This document shows, in pieces, positions 33,240-41,971 of a stretch of DNA of 42,472 nucleotides (positions within the stretch are counted from its first letter, which is position 1; each line of letters begins with the position of its first letter). This DNA comes from an uncultured Bacilli bacterium (lineage in GTDB: Bacteria > Bacillota_I > Bacilli_A > RF39 > UBA660): assembly GCA_947589675.1 (NCBI GenBank), contig CANQCI010000013.1, positions 1-42,472 of the forward strand. The letters are read 5' to 3'. The position numbers and the translations under genes are program-made. Below the pieces are notes generated by a model. That model made no database searches. It had not been told where the DNA came from and worked only from the letters and a program-made list of their open reading frames with translations.

Positions 33240-34869
33240 TTCTTTTTTTAATATAATTTAGTAAATTAATTAAAGTTATGAGGGAAATTAAAGAACTTAT
33301 CGAGATAATTAAAGGGCTTTCATAATTACTTTCAATTATATATTCGCCAGGAGCTAAACTAATTTCGACCAGCCCATGTGGGGAAACAGTAGGCTCTACT
33401 TTTTCATCATTAGCTTTAATTTTATAACCCGGATAGTAGATATAGGGAAGTTCAATGCGGCTTTCCTTTTCTATTTGCATCGTAAATTCGAGGTGGGAGC
33501 CTTGAGAAGAAAAATTACTATATTCGCCCGAGCCCTTGATAATTTCAATTTTTTTTCGATTTAAAAAATATTCATACTCAAAAATAGCTTTTCGTGGTAA
33601 ATACTCACTACTAGCTGTCCCGCGACTTTTTACCCAATCACCTTTTAAAAAGATGCCATTATCATCCGTATAATCGTTACTAAGAGTTTTGCGATTACCA
33701 GTTAAATTAAGGGAAATACCAGCTCCTACGATTAATAAAGGAATAATCAAAATTAAAAATATTTTTTTTGATAAAGGATTAAATTTTAAATAAATTAAGC
33801 TAATCGTAAAAGCTAGAAAAAAATTAGTTATAAAAAAGAACCGAAAAGGATATTGAACTAAAGCAAAAATATTGGGAAGGATTTGCCAAGGAATAATATT
33901 TAAAGTAAGAATTGTAGCCAGAATGGTTAAAAGATAACTTGGGAGTAAAAAGGGCGAATTTTTTTCTTTTTTATAAAGAAAAAAGGGAAGAATAATTATT
34001 AATAAAACCAGACTTAAAATAGCAATTATTCCCGGTTTATTAGTTATCTTAAAAAGATTAAGACTGTGAGATGCCATAAATTTAGGATTAGTGTTCATAA
34101 AATTATGGTCAAAAACAAGATAATCCGCCTTACTATATTTGCAAATCAAAAGTGAGGTAATGGTTGGGAGGGCAATTACTAAAGCTAGTCCTAAACTTCC
34201 AAGAAGAATTAAAATCTTTTTTTTAGTTAAGCACTTTTTTAAAAAGAAAAGGAGAAATAAAAGGGCAAACAACGCACATAAGAAAGTAGAAATAGTATGG
34301 GTAAGGATTAAGAATGAAGTCCCTAAAGTAAGGAGATACCATCTTTTTTGGTTTTCCCATATTATATCGTAAATTCCCGCGAAAACCAAGGGCATAAAGA
34401 CAAACGAGGTTACCTCAGCAATACTCATCCTAGTATATATATCATAAAGGTGATAAGGAAAAATTATATAGACAAAAGCTCCCACCAAAGCGGGAATTTT
34501 CTTTTTTAAAACTTGGTATAAAAAATAATACATGGTAAGACCTGAGGCAAAAATGGTTAAAAAGGTAAAAAGATTAGCCGCGAAGCCTAAGTTATGCGTA
34601 AATAAACTTAGCAAGGCAATGCCATAGCTAGATAAAGCACCGTAAAAAAGATTAGCTCCATAGCCAAGTCCGCCAAGCATTTGGGGATTTACCAAAGCAA
34701 TGAACTGTTCATCTAAAATGCCTTCCTTGATAGCTAAAGCTTTAAATAAATGAAAAGGAGCATCGTGTCCATCGAGCATTTGAAGATTAAATAAAGGAAA
34801 TCCTACCGCAATGGCGGTTAAGAAAAGTAAGAAAATCATTAAAAAATGATTATGGAATATTTTTCGCAT
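33226..34869 (-). CDS. GT-C-like polytopic membrane protein (PTPS-related/YfhO-like)
   Basis: From ATG 34869 the protein has 547 aa (MRKIFHNHF). The frame extends to a GTG at 34878, but that GTG is part of the TAGGTGA ribosome binding site. It has about ten to twelve membrane segments. An early acidic loop after the first helix, MLDGHDAPFHLFK, is the expected site of the catalytic Asp in GT-C glycosyltransferases and in the 'PTPS-related' membrane family. The last 130 residues form an extracellular beta domain with ELPYIYYPGYKIKAN, as in YfhO-like proteins, followed by a last helix. A role in adding sugars from lipid carriers to surface polymers is plausible, given the LCP protein and sortase nearby. 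Confidence 0.7.
   Translation of the reverse strand: MRKIFHNHFLMIFLLFLTAIAVGFPLFNLQMLDGHDAPFHLFKALAIKEGILDEQFIALVNPQMLGGLGYGANLFYGALSSYGIALLSLFTHNLGFAANLFTFLTIFASGLTMYYFLYQVLKKKIPALVGAFVYIIFPYHLYDIYTRMSIAEVTSFVFMPLVFAGIYDIIWENQKRWYLLTLGTSFLILTHTISTFLCALFALLFLLFFLKKCLTKKKILILLGSLGLALVIALPTITSLLICKYSKADYLVFDHNFMNTNPKFMASHSLNLFKITNKPGIIAILSLVLLIIILPFFLYKKEKNSPFLLPSYLLTILATILTLNIIPWQILPNIFALVQYPFRFFFITNFFLAFTISLIYLKFNPLSKKIFLILIIPLLIVGAGISLNLTGNRKTLSNDYTDDNGIFLKGDWVKSRGTASSEYLPRKAIFEYEYFLNRKKIEIIKGSGEYSNFSSQGSHLEFTMQIEKESRIELPYIYYPGYKIKANDEKVEPTVSPHGLVEISLAPGEYIIESNYESPLIISISSLISLITLINLLNYIKKRINLL
33228..33248 (+). terminator. ylxM terminator
   Basis: AAAGAA-GATTAA-TTCTTT then TTTT. The stem is short and overlaps the ends of both convergent genes. 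Confidence 0.5.
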
Positions 34870-34969
34870 TATTTTCACCTACCAATAGAATAGCAAATAT
34901 TTCGTTAAAATAGAAGTTAAACGTATAATTTAGTATTTTTCAACATAAAAATTATACTGAGGTAAAGAA

Positions 34970-36127
34970 ATGAAAAAAGTTGTAATATTTTTACTTGCTA
35001 CTGTGCTTTTTATCAGTCCTACTTATGCTTCGGAAGATTATGCTCCCACAGCGAAAAGTGCTATTTTAATTGATGCCGCAACGGGGGAAGTTTTATACGA
35101 AAAAAATGCGGATGTAAAACTTCCACCCGCCTCAATGACTAAATTGGCTACTTTACTTTTAATCATGGAAAATATTGATGCTGGCAAATTACAGTATACT
35201 GATATGGTTACCATTAGCGAAGAAGCCGCAAACATGGGTGGTTCCCAAGTCTTTTTAGAAGCTGGGGAATCTTATAGTGTAGCTGATTTAATTAAAGGAA
35301 TTGCTATTGCCAGTGGTAATGATGCCGTGGTTGCCATGGCGGAAAAACTAGGTGGTTCGCAAAGTGAATTTGTCGATATGGTTAATAAACGATTAAAAAA
35401 ACTTGGGGCTAAAAATACTAATTTTGTGAATGTCCATGGTTTAGATGATGCCAATCATTATTCGACCGCTCGGGATATGGCATTAATTGCTAAAGAATTA
35501 TTAAAACATGAAAAAATATTAGAATTTACTAGTATTTATGAAGAATATTTAACAAAAAATGATGGAACTAAAACTTGGTTAGTTAACACTAATAAGTTAG
35601 TGCGATTTTACGAAGGAGTTGATGGTTTAAAAACAGGGTTTACGAATGCCGCAGGGTACTGTTTGACAGCCACAGCCAAAAAGAATAACTTTCGGCTTAT
35701 AAGTGTTGTCATGGGCGAAGATACTAGTGAAAATCGGAGTGCTGACACTGTTAAATTATTAAATTACGGTTTTAATACTTTTAAAATAAATGTTATTAAA
35801 AATAAAGAAGAAATTTTAGGAACGGTGCATATCGAAGGTGGTAAGAAAGATAAAGCAGATGTTGTGTTAGTAAATGATGCGACTGAACTTTTAAAAACTA
35901 CGGAACAAGCTAATAATTATTTTTTTAAAATAAATGTAACGAAAATTAAAGCTCCCGTCAAACCCGGTGATGTGATTGGTAAAGCTACAATAATAGATGA
36001 TAAAAATAATATTATTGATGAAGTAGATGTAACGGTTAAAGAAAAAATTGAAAAAGCCAAGTTAATTGATTATATTTATCGTAATGTCAAAACTCTAGCT
36101 GGGGGAAAAACAGTTATAAATAAGTAA
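34970..36127 (+). CDS. dacF: D-alanyl-D-alanine carboxypeptidase (DacF/PBP5 type)
   Basis: This 385-aa protein has a signal peptide at residues 1-20 (MKKVVIFLLATVLFISPTYA). Penicillin-binding motifs are SMTK (Ser55, Lys58), SGN (115-117) and KTG (221-223). A PBP5-type C-terminal beta domain and an end helix (KLIDYIYRNVKTLAGG) for membrane attachment follow. It removes the terminal D-Ala of peptidoglycan stem peptides. In Bacillus, dacF sits directly before spoIIAA-spoIIAB-sigF; here the same order is kept with a sortase and LCP gene in between. The symbol rests on that context as well as on family. Confidence 0.85.
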   Translation: MKKVVIFLLATVLFISPTYASEDYAPTAKSAILIDAATGEVLYEKNADVKLPPASMTKLATLLLIMENIDAGKLQYTDMVTISEEAANMGGSQVFLEAGESYSVADLIKGIAIASGNDAVVAMAEKLGGSQSEFVDMVNKRLKKLGAKNTNFVNVHGLDDANHYSTARDMALIAKELLKHEKILEFTSIYEEYLTKNDGTKTWLVNTNKLVRFYEGVDGLKTGFTNAAGYCLTATAKKNNFRLISVVMGEDTSENRSADTVKLLNYGFNTFKINVIKNKEEILGTVHIEGGKKDKADVVLVNDATELLKTTEQANNYFFKINVTKIKAPVKPGDVIGKATIIDDKNNIIDEVDVTVKEKIEKAKLIDYIYRNVKTLAGGKTVINK

Positions 36128-36153
36128 AGTGATGGATTAACCATGGCTTTTTT
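36126..36153 (+). terminator. dacF terminator
   Basis: AAAGTGATGG pairs with CCATGGCTTT (one mismatch, one G-U) around ATTAA, then TTT. Confidence 0.6.
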
Positions 36154-36202
36154 CTAGGAATTAAAATTAATTTATGATAAGATATAGGTGTTAGGTGATT
36201 AT

Positions 36203-38005
36203 ATGAGTAAAAAGAAAAAACAAAAAAAGCATAATTCTAACACCGTTTCGCAAAAAAAGGCTATGCCCAATAAAAATAATAAACAAAATAATATAAAAAA
36301 TACTAATAATAAAAATAAGACTAATAATAAGGCGAAAAATAATAATGTAAAAGTTAAAAAAGAAAGTTCAAAGACCAAAAATAGTAATGGGAAAACTTCA
36401 AACCCAAATTTAAAACAAGCCCCTAAGAAAAATGGGGCAAAACAACCAGCTAGTAAAAATAAGAATGTTTCCAAAACAACTAAAAAGGAAATTAATGTAA
36501 ATGTAGTGGTTTTTGAACCAGCGAAGAAAACTAAGCCCAAAGTAAAAACTAACGAAATTAAAAAAATTGAAAAAATTCAAGAAAAAGCAAAAATAAATGT
36601 AACTGTCTTTGAACCAACCAAAAAAGAAAGTATTGCTAAAACGCCTAAAAAGGGAAAACAATCTTTAAAAGATGAGGAAAAACTGGAAAAAGATTTAAAA
36701 GAATTAGAACAGATAAAAGTAAAAGAACCAGTTGATGAATTAGAAAAAGATCTTGCTGATTTAGAAAAAATTAAAGTTAGTAATACAAAAAAAAGTAAAA
36801 AAGAGTCAAAGAAAAACCAAGAACCAGAAGAGGTTATTGATTTACCGGAAATAAAAAAAGAAGCAAAAGAACCTAAAAAAGAACCTAAGTTAGTTGAAGA
36901 AACTAAAAAAACAACAGCTGATAATAAAAAAGAAGAACCAAAAGAAGTTAAAAACGAAGGTAAAAAAACAACTAAAGAAGAAGTTTCACCAAAAGATTTA
37001 AAAACTGATGATGTTAAGAAATCAAAACCAGAAGAAGTTAAAAACCAAGTTAAAGAAGAATTAAAAGCTACTAAGGAAAAAGATACTAAAAAAGAACCAA
37101 CTTTAACGGAAACTAAAAATGTTGAAACTAAAGTAAAACCAAAAGAAGAAGTTAAAGAAGATACTAAAAATAAGCAAAAGAAGCCTAAAAAAAAGAAAGG
37201 TAAGACCAAAATATGGCTTTTGATCTGGGTGCTTGCTTTTATTTCGTTAAGTGTAGCCTGGTCGATGATTGTGGCTTGGAAAGTGGATAATAATTATACC
37301 GAAAAACAATTAAAAGAAATCAATAAAAATATAATAATTAAAGAAGTTCCCGTTAATGAAGAGGAAGAAGAAGTGGTTAATCCTCCAGCTCAAAAAGATG
37401 AAACTAATTATTATTGGGAATTTATTAAATTACCTTTAATGGATGTTGATTTTACGAAGTTATTAAGTCAAAATAACGAAACAGTTGCTTTCTTAAAAGT
37501 AAATAATACGAATATTAATTATCCAGTTGTGCAAACTACTGATAATGAATACTATTTAACCCATTCTTTTGATAAGAAAAAGAATAATGCGGGTTGGGTT
37601 TTCATGGATTATCGAAATAATGTGGAAGATTATGATGCTAATACCATCATATATGCTCATGGTCGGGGCGATAAAACGATGTTTGGTACCTTAAAGAATA
37701 TCGTTAATGAGAGTTGGTACCAAAATCCTAATAATCAAGTTATTTATTTATCAACCGCCTATGAAAATACAATGTGGCAAATATTCTCAGTCTATACTAT
37801 TCCTGAAGAAACTTATTATCTAACAAGTAATTTTGGTTCGCCACTTACTCATCAACAATTTATTGATACCATTAAATCCCGGAGTATTTATGATTTTAAT
37901 AGTGAAGTAACCGTTGATGATAAAATCCTGACTTTATCAACGTGTTCTAATCATACTAATCGGATTGTCGTTCATGCTAAATTAATTAAACGACAAGCTA
38001 AATAA
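36203..38005 (+). CDS. Class B-like sortase with a long Lys-rich cytoplasmic extension
   Basis: From ATG 36203 the protein has 600 aa; TTAGGTGAT is the ribosome binding site and makes the upstream in-frame GTG at 36188 unlikely. Residues 1-335 are low complexity (Lys, Glu, Asn, Thr, Pro) with a twice-seen VxVFEPxKK motif. A single membrane helix lies near 337-360. The sortase domain follows, with His486 (YAHGRGD), Cys581 (LSTCSN) and Arg587 (NRIVVHA), a complete catalytic triad. It also has VNNTNINYPVVQ and YYLTHSFDKK, typical of class B. The enzyme would act outside the cell. Its substrate is not in the window. It shares an operon with the LCP gene 12 bp downstream. Confidence 0.88.
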   Translation: MSKKKKQKKHNSNTVSQKKAMPNKNNKQNNIKNTNNKNKTNNKAKNNNVKVKKESSKTKNSNGKTSNPNLKQAPKKNGAKQPASKNKNVSKTTKKEINVNVVVFEPAKKTKPKVKTNEIKKIEKIQEKAKINVTVFEPTKKESIAKTPKKGKQSLKDEEKLEKDLKELEQIKVKEPVDELEKDLADLEKIKVSNTKKSKKESKKNQEPEEVIDLPEIKKEAKEPKKEPKLVEETKKTTADNKKEEPKEVKNEGKKTTKEEVSPKDLKTDDVKKSKPEEVKNQVKEELKATKEKDTKKEPTLTETKNVETKVKPKEEVKEDTKNKQKKPKKKKGKTKIWLLIWVLAFISLSVAWSMIVAWKVDNNYTEKQLKEINKNIIIKEVPVNEEEEEVVNPPAQKDETNYYWEFIKLPLMDVDFTKLLSQNNETVAFLKVNNTNINYPVVQTTDNEYYLTHSFDKKKNNAGWVFMDYRNNVEDYDANTIIYAHGRGDKTMFGTLKNIVNESWYQNPNNQVIYLSTAYENTMWQIFSVYTIPEETYYLTSNFGSPLTHQQFIDTIKSRSIYDFNSEVTVDDKILTLSTCSNHTNRIVVHAKLIKRQAK

Positions 38006-38017
38006 AAGAGGGATGAA

Positions 38018-39439
38018 ATGCAAAAAAGAAAAGGAAAAAAACACTTACATTTTGGTCATTATTTAGGTTTTGTTTTAGTTGTAGTAACCTTAATTGTTTT
38101 AGGCTTAATTTTCTTTATTAACTTATTACCTACTCAGTTTTTAGGATTACTTGCTGTAATTTTAGGAATTATCGATTTAATTGTTATTAAATTATTATTA
38201 TCGAAAAAAAATATGGTGATTGTTTTAGGTTCTATTATATCGATAGTTCTTATTATCTTTATGGTTTTAGGAATAAATAATGAATTAACGACAATTAATT
38301 TCTTTAAACAGTTTGGGTTTAAATCTTATAAAACGGACAATTATAATGTCGTTGTTTTAAGTGATAGTACTTATAACGAAATTAAAGATTTACAAAATAA
38401 AACAATTGGTCATATATTATTAAAAAATAATGCTAGTTTAGAAGAAAGTATTAATAAATTAAAAAGTGTTATAACGAATCATTTTAAGGAATATGCGGAT
38501 ACATCGGTTCTTATCAATGAACTTATGGAACAAAATGTTGATGCCATTATTTTAAAAGATATCGATTTAGAAATGTTGGCTGAGGAAGATGAAGAGGATT
38601 TTGCTAAATTAAAAATTATTTATACAATAGAGATTGAAACAAAAATAAAAGAAATTGGGAAAGATGTTAATATTTTAAAAGAACCATTTAACATCTATAT
38701 TTCGGGATTAGATACGTATGGTTCAATAACTAAAGCTTCTCGAAGTGATGTTAATATGGTGGTAAGTGTTAATCCAAATACTAAAAACATTTTACTTACT
38801 TCTATTCCGAGGGATTATTATGTTCCTCTTCATGGGATCAATGAATATGATAAATTAACTCATGCAGGTATTTACGGAATTGAAATGTCGGTAGGAACGA
38901 TTGAAGATTTATTAGATACCACTTTAAATTATTATGTTAAAGTAAATTTTACAACCCTTATTAATATTGTTGATGCCCTTGGCGGGATTACGGTTAATTC
39001 TAAGTATGATTTTACAACTGTGGATGGCTATCACTTTACAAAAGGGGAAAATAAATTAAATGGGGAAGAAGCCCTATCTTTTAGCCGGGAACGGAAAGCC
39101 TTTCAAGAAGGGGATCGAACTAGAGGCGAAAATCAAGAATTAGTTTTAGAAGCCATCATTAATAAAGCTATGTCACCAGGAATTATTAAAAGTTATGATG
39201 ATGTGTTAAAAGCTTTAAATGGCAATTTTATAACTAATTTAGATGATGCTAAAATTCGAGAATTTATCAAAAAACAAATAGATGATGCGAATGGCTATCA
39301 AATAAATTCTCTTAGTTTAAATGGGACTAATGCTTATGAAACAACTTATTCCTATCGGCGTAATCCTTTATATGTAATGAAACCATCTATCGAAAGTGTT
39401 AATAATGCTAAAGAACAAATAGCGAAAGTTTTAAAATGA
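38018..39439 (+). CDS. LytR-CpsA-Psr (LCP) family phosphotransferase
   Basis: This 473-aa protein has three N-terminal membrane helices (about residues 12-95), then an accessory domain and the LCP domain: YISGLDTYGSITKASRSDVNM, then TSIPRDYYVPLHG (Arg-Asp), DALGGITVNSKYDF, and SFSRERKAFQEGDRTRGENQ, with the conserved Arg and Asp residues. LCP proteins join wall teichoic acids or capsule chains from undecaprenyl carriers to peptidoglycan. GAGGGATG precedes the ATG. It lies in the sortase operon, so both probably act on cell-surface assembly. Confidence 0.92.
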   Translation: MQKRKGKKHLHFGHYLGFVLVVVTLIVLGLIFFINLLPTQFLGLLAVILGIIDLIVIKLLLSKKNMVIVLGSIISIVLIIFMVLGINNELTTINFFKQFGFKSYKTDNYNVVVLSDSTYNEIKDLQNKTIGHILLKNNASLEESINKLKSVITNHFKEYADTSVLINELMEQNVDAIILKDIDLEMLAEEDEEDFAKLKIIYTIEIETKIKEIGKDVNILKEPFNIYISGLDTYGSITKASRSDVNMVVSVNPNTKNILLTSIPRDYYVPLHGINEYDKLTHAGIYGIEMSVGTIEDLLDTTLNYYVKVNFTTLINIVDALGGITVNSKYDFTTVDGYHFTKGENKLNGEEALSFSRERKAFQEGDRTRGENQELVLEAIINKAMSPGIIKSYDDVLKALNGNFITNLDDAKIREFIKKQIDDANGYQINSLSLNGTNAYETTYSYRRNPLYVMKPSIESVNNAKEQIAKVLK

Positions 39440-39463
39440 AAGTGTCAAGTTGACACTTTTTTT
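39439..39463 (+). terminator. Terminator of the sortase-LCP operon
   Basis: AAAGTGTCA-AGT-TGACACTTT followed by TTTT. It separates this operon from the sporulation genes. Confidence 0.85.
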
Positions 39464-39482
39464 GTAGCATATTTTGTACCCC

Positions 39483-39491
39483 TTTGTCGAA
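39483..39491 (+). promoter_or_regulatory. Spo0A box upstream of spoIIAA
   Basis: TTTGTCGAA is an exact match to the consensus 0A box (core TGTCGAA), 53 bp before the spoIIAA start. The Bacillus spoIIA operon is activated by Spo0A~P with sigma H, so the site makes biological sense. No convincing sigma H -35/-10 pair was recognised. Confidence 0.6.
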
Positions 39492-39543
39492 TCGGTATAA
39501 AAATTAAATTTTTTTTACTATATTAGATACGAAGGTGAGGAAA

Positions 39544-39876
39544 ATGTTAAAAATGGATTTAGAATATAAAAAAAATATTTTATTTGTTCGTTTAAAAGGG
39601 CATTTAAATTATAAAAATACTTATAAAATAAATACCTTTTTAAATCCGGTGGTTATGAAACATAAAATTAAATACTTAGTTTATAATTTAGAAGATTTAG
39701 AAAGTATAGATTCCTCGGGAGTCGATGCAATTATTCATTCAAAGAGGGCAATTAAGAGTAATCAAGGGAAATTAGTTATGTGTCATACTAATTATAAAAT
39801 TAAAAATGCATTAAGAAAACTTAGATTACCAAGTATTGATAAAGAAAATAAAATATATAAATTAATCGAGGCTTAA
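39544..39876 (+). CDS. spoIIAA: Anti-anti-sigma factor SpoIIAA (STAS domain)
   Basis: From ATG 39544 the protein has 110 aa (MLKMDLEYKKNILFVRLKGHL), with GGTGAGG 4 nt upstream; a GTG at 39535 is inside that site. The STAS fold is clear: FVRLKGHLNYKNTYKI, KYLVYNLEDLESIDSSG with Asp56-Ser57-Ser58-Gly59, GKLVMCH. Ser58 coincides with the serine phosphorylated by SpoIIAB in Bacillus. The sigma factor gene begins 1 bp after the stop, and no kinase gene lies between. Length and position next to the sigma factor and spoVA favour SpoIIAA over other STAS proteins. Confidence 0.85.
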   Translation: MLKMDLEYKKNILFVRLKGHLNYKNTYKINTFLNPVVMKHKIKYLVYNLEDLESIDSSGVDAIIHSKRAIKSNQGKLVMCHTNYKIKNALRKLRLPSIDKENKIYKLIEA

Positions 39877-39877
39877 T

Positions 39878-40528
39878 ATGGATAAAATAGAAGAAAGAAT
39901 AATTAAAGATAATGTTGGTCTTATTTGGAAAATTGCTAGTCATTTTTATGGGATTGATAAAAAAGATTTATTTCAAGCTGGTGCTTTAGGGATTATTAAA
40001 GCTTATCGGAATTATCATGAAAATGGCAATACTAAGTTTAGCACTTATGCTCATGATTATATATATGGCGAAATGTATAATTTGGCTTGTAATAAAGAAA
40101 TTAAAATTAGTCGGGACTTAAAAAAATTATATTATAAATTAGAAAAAGCCCGTTATACTTTAGCTCAAAAGCTTGAACATATTCCCAGTAATCAAGAATT
40201 AGCTCAATATTTAGAAATGGATGAGGAAAAAATTAATCAAGCTTTAGCTTGTGCTGTATCGCTTATTTCTATTGATGAAGATTTAGAAGAAACTCGTAAT
40301 TTACATGAAGTTTTAGCAGTTCCGGAAAAAGTTTCTGAAGATGATCGCATCCTTTTAGGTAGTTGCTTAGATAATTTAGATAAATTAGAAAAGGATATAA
40401 TTAATGCTCGCTATTTTGAAGACTTAACCCAAAGTGAAACAGCCCAAAAGTTAGGAATTACGCAAGTGATGGTTTCACGATATGAAACGAAAAGTTTAGC
40501 CAAAATGCGTGAGTTTATGTATAGGTAA
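39878..40528 (+). CDS. sigF: Sporulation sigma factor (sigma F/G type)
   Basis: This 216-aa protein has region 2 (DLFQAGALGIIKAYRNYHENGNTKFSTYAHDYI), region 3 (LEHIPSNQELAQYLEMDEEKI) and region 4 (LTQSETAQKLGITQVMVSRYETKSLAKM). It is shorter than Bacillus sigma F (255 aa), mainly at the N-terminus. Sigma F switches on early forespore genes, including in Bacillus the spoVA-related programme via sigma G. Its placement directly after spoIIAA and before spoVAC fits the spoIIA operon. Sigma G is a possible alternative because the two are close paralogs. Confidence 0.82.
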   Translation: MDKIEERIIKDNVGLIWKIASHFYGIDKKDLFQAGALGIIKAYRNYHENGNTKFSTYAHDYIYGEMYNLACNKEIKISRDLKKLYYKLEKARYTLAQKLEHIPSNQELAQYLEMDEEKINQALACAVSLISIDEDLEETRNLHEVLAVPEKVSEDDRILLGSCLDNLDKLEKDIINARYFEDLTQSETAQKLGITQVMVSRYETKSLAKMREFMYR

Positions 40529-40563
40529 TTAAAATTTTGTCATAATAATTTTAGGTGATTGCT

Positions 40564-41001
40564 ATGAATATTAAAGAATATCAGAAATTAGTTAAAGATT
40601 TATCACCTCGGGAAAATCGGTTAAAAAATATGGCTGTTGCTTTTTTCGTCGGCGGTCTTATCGGTTTTTTAGGTGAGTTTTATCTTTACTTATTAACTGA
40701 AAGTTTTGGAATGAGTCGAGCTGATGCCTTTTCTTGGTTATGTTTAACTCTTATATTGTTGGGTACTTTACTAACCGCTTTAGGCTTTTTTGATAATTGG
40801 TTTAGTAAATGTAAATGTGGTTTAATCATTCCCACCACGGGGTTTGCTCATTCTATTACCAGTTGTGCATTAGACTTTAAAAAGGAGGGATTAATTACGG
40901 GCTTAGGGGCTAACTTTTTTAAATTAGCAGGTTCAGTAATCTTATACGGAATTATCTCGGCTTTTGTTTTAACTATTGTGAGAGTGATGTTAGGTGGCTA
41001 G
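40564..41001 (+). CDS. spoVAC: Stage V sporulation protein AC
   Basis: From ATG 40564 the protein has 145 aa (MNIKEYQKLVKDLSPRENRLKNM); the frame extends to GTG 40555, which is part of the AGGTGA site. Four hydrophobic segments and the typical GLIIPTTGFAHSITSCALDFKKEG loop are present. It is a mechanosensitive-type channel subunit of the spore inner membrane for dipicolinic acid movement. It overlaps spoVAD by 8 bp. The reduced spoVA set C-D-E is the version common outside Bacillus. Confidence 0.92.
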   Translation: MNIKEYQKLVKDLSPRENRLKNMAVAFFVGGLIGFLGEFYLYLLTESFGMSRADAFSWLCLTLILLGTLLTALGFFDNWFSKCKCGLIIPTTGFAHSITSCALDFKKEGLITGLGANFFKLAGSVILYGIISAFVLTIVRVMLGG

Positions 41002-41971
41002 TACTAAATATAAGAATGTTTATTTAACTGATTATTACACTATTGTTGGACCTTTAGAAAAAGAAGGACGTTTAAGAGGTTATAATATAGCCTTAGATAA
41101 TTATTATTATAATGAAAATACTTTTGAAAAAGCTGAGATTAAAATGCAAAAGGTAGTCATTGATAATATTTTATTTAAAAATGGTTTAAGAAATGATGAT
41201 ATTGATTTATTAGTCGGGGGTGATTTATCAAATCAAATTTCGGTTACTAATTATAGTGCTAAAAATTTTGGCTTTCCTTTTTTAGGGGTCTATGCCGCTT
41301 GTGCGACATTCCCTGAAAGTTTAATAATCGGGGCTAATTTCTTAGATAATATGGCTTATAAAAAAATTATATCCATTACCAGTTCCCATAATTTAACCGC
41401 CGAAAAACAATTTCGCTATCCAATCGAATATGGTGCTCCTAAACCCCATACCGCTACATTTACCGCCACAGGGTCAGTAGCAACATTGCTAACAAAAGTG
41501 CCTGGACATATAAAAATTGAATCATCAACTATTGGTACGCCAATTGATATGGGGATCAAAGATGCTAATAATATGGGAGCGGTAATGGCACCCGCCGCAG
41601 CTTTAACTTTAAATCGCCATTTACAAGATTTAAAACGAAGTCCTGAATATTATGATTTAATATTAACTGGAGATTTAGGCTGTGTTGGCAGTGAAATCTT
41701 TAAACAATATTTAAAAATTAATAATGGTATTACTTTAAAAAATTATAAAGATGCCGGTTGTGAACTTTTTTTAGAAGACCAAGAAACCTATGCGGGGGGA
41801 AGTGGTCCAGTGTGTTTGCCTTTAGTTTTATTTAATCGGATACTTAATAGTCGCAAATATCAAAAAATCTTAATAATTGGTACTGGTTCTCTTCATTCCT
41901 CAACCCTAGTCAATCAAAAAAATACTATTCCGGCCATAGCTCATGCCGTAAGTTTGGAGGTTGTAAGATGA
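40994..41971 (+). CDS. spoVAD: Stage V sporulation protein AD
   Basis: This 325-aa protein has a thiolase-like fold. Blocks include DLLVGGDLSNQISVTNY, FPFLGVYAACATFPESL (Cys at the thiolase-like site), TSSHNLTAEKQFRYP, GDLGCVGSEI and GSGPVCLP. SpoVAD binds dipicolinic acid for import into the forespore. It starts with GTG at 40994 inside the end of spoVAC. It overlaps spoVAE by 4 bp (ATGA). Confidence 0.95.
   Translation: MASTKYKNVYLTDYYTIVGPLEKEGRLRGYNIALDNYYYNENTFEKAEIKMQKVVIDNILFKNGLRNDDIDLLVGGDLSNQISVTNYSAKNFGFPFLGVYAACATFPESLIIGANFLDNMAYKKIISITSSHNLTAEKQFRYPIEYGAPKPHTATFTATGSVATLLTKVPGHIKIESSTIGTPIDMGIKDANNMGAVMAPAAALTLNRHLQDLKRSPEYYDLILTGDLGCVGSEIFKQYLKINNGITLKNYKDAGCELFLEDQETYAGGSGPVCLPLVLFNRILNSRKYQKILIIGTGSLHSSTLVNQKNTIPAIAHAVSLEVVR

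Noticed and set aside
36199-37209. Minus-strand ORFs opposite the sortase N-terminus
   Set aside because: They are Phe/Leu/Ser-rich antisense of a Lys/Glu-rich low-complexity coding region, with no ribosome binding site.
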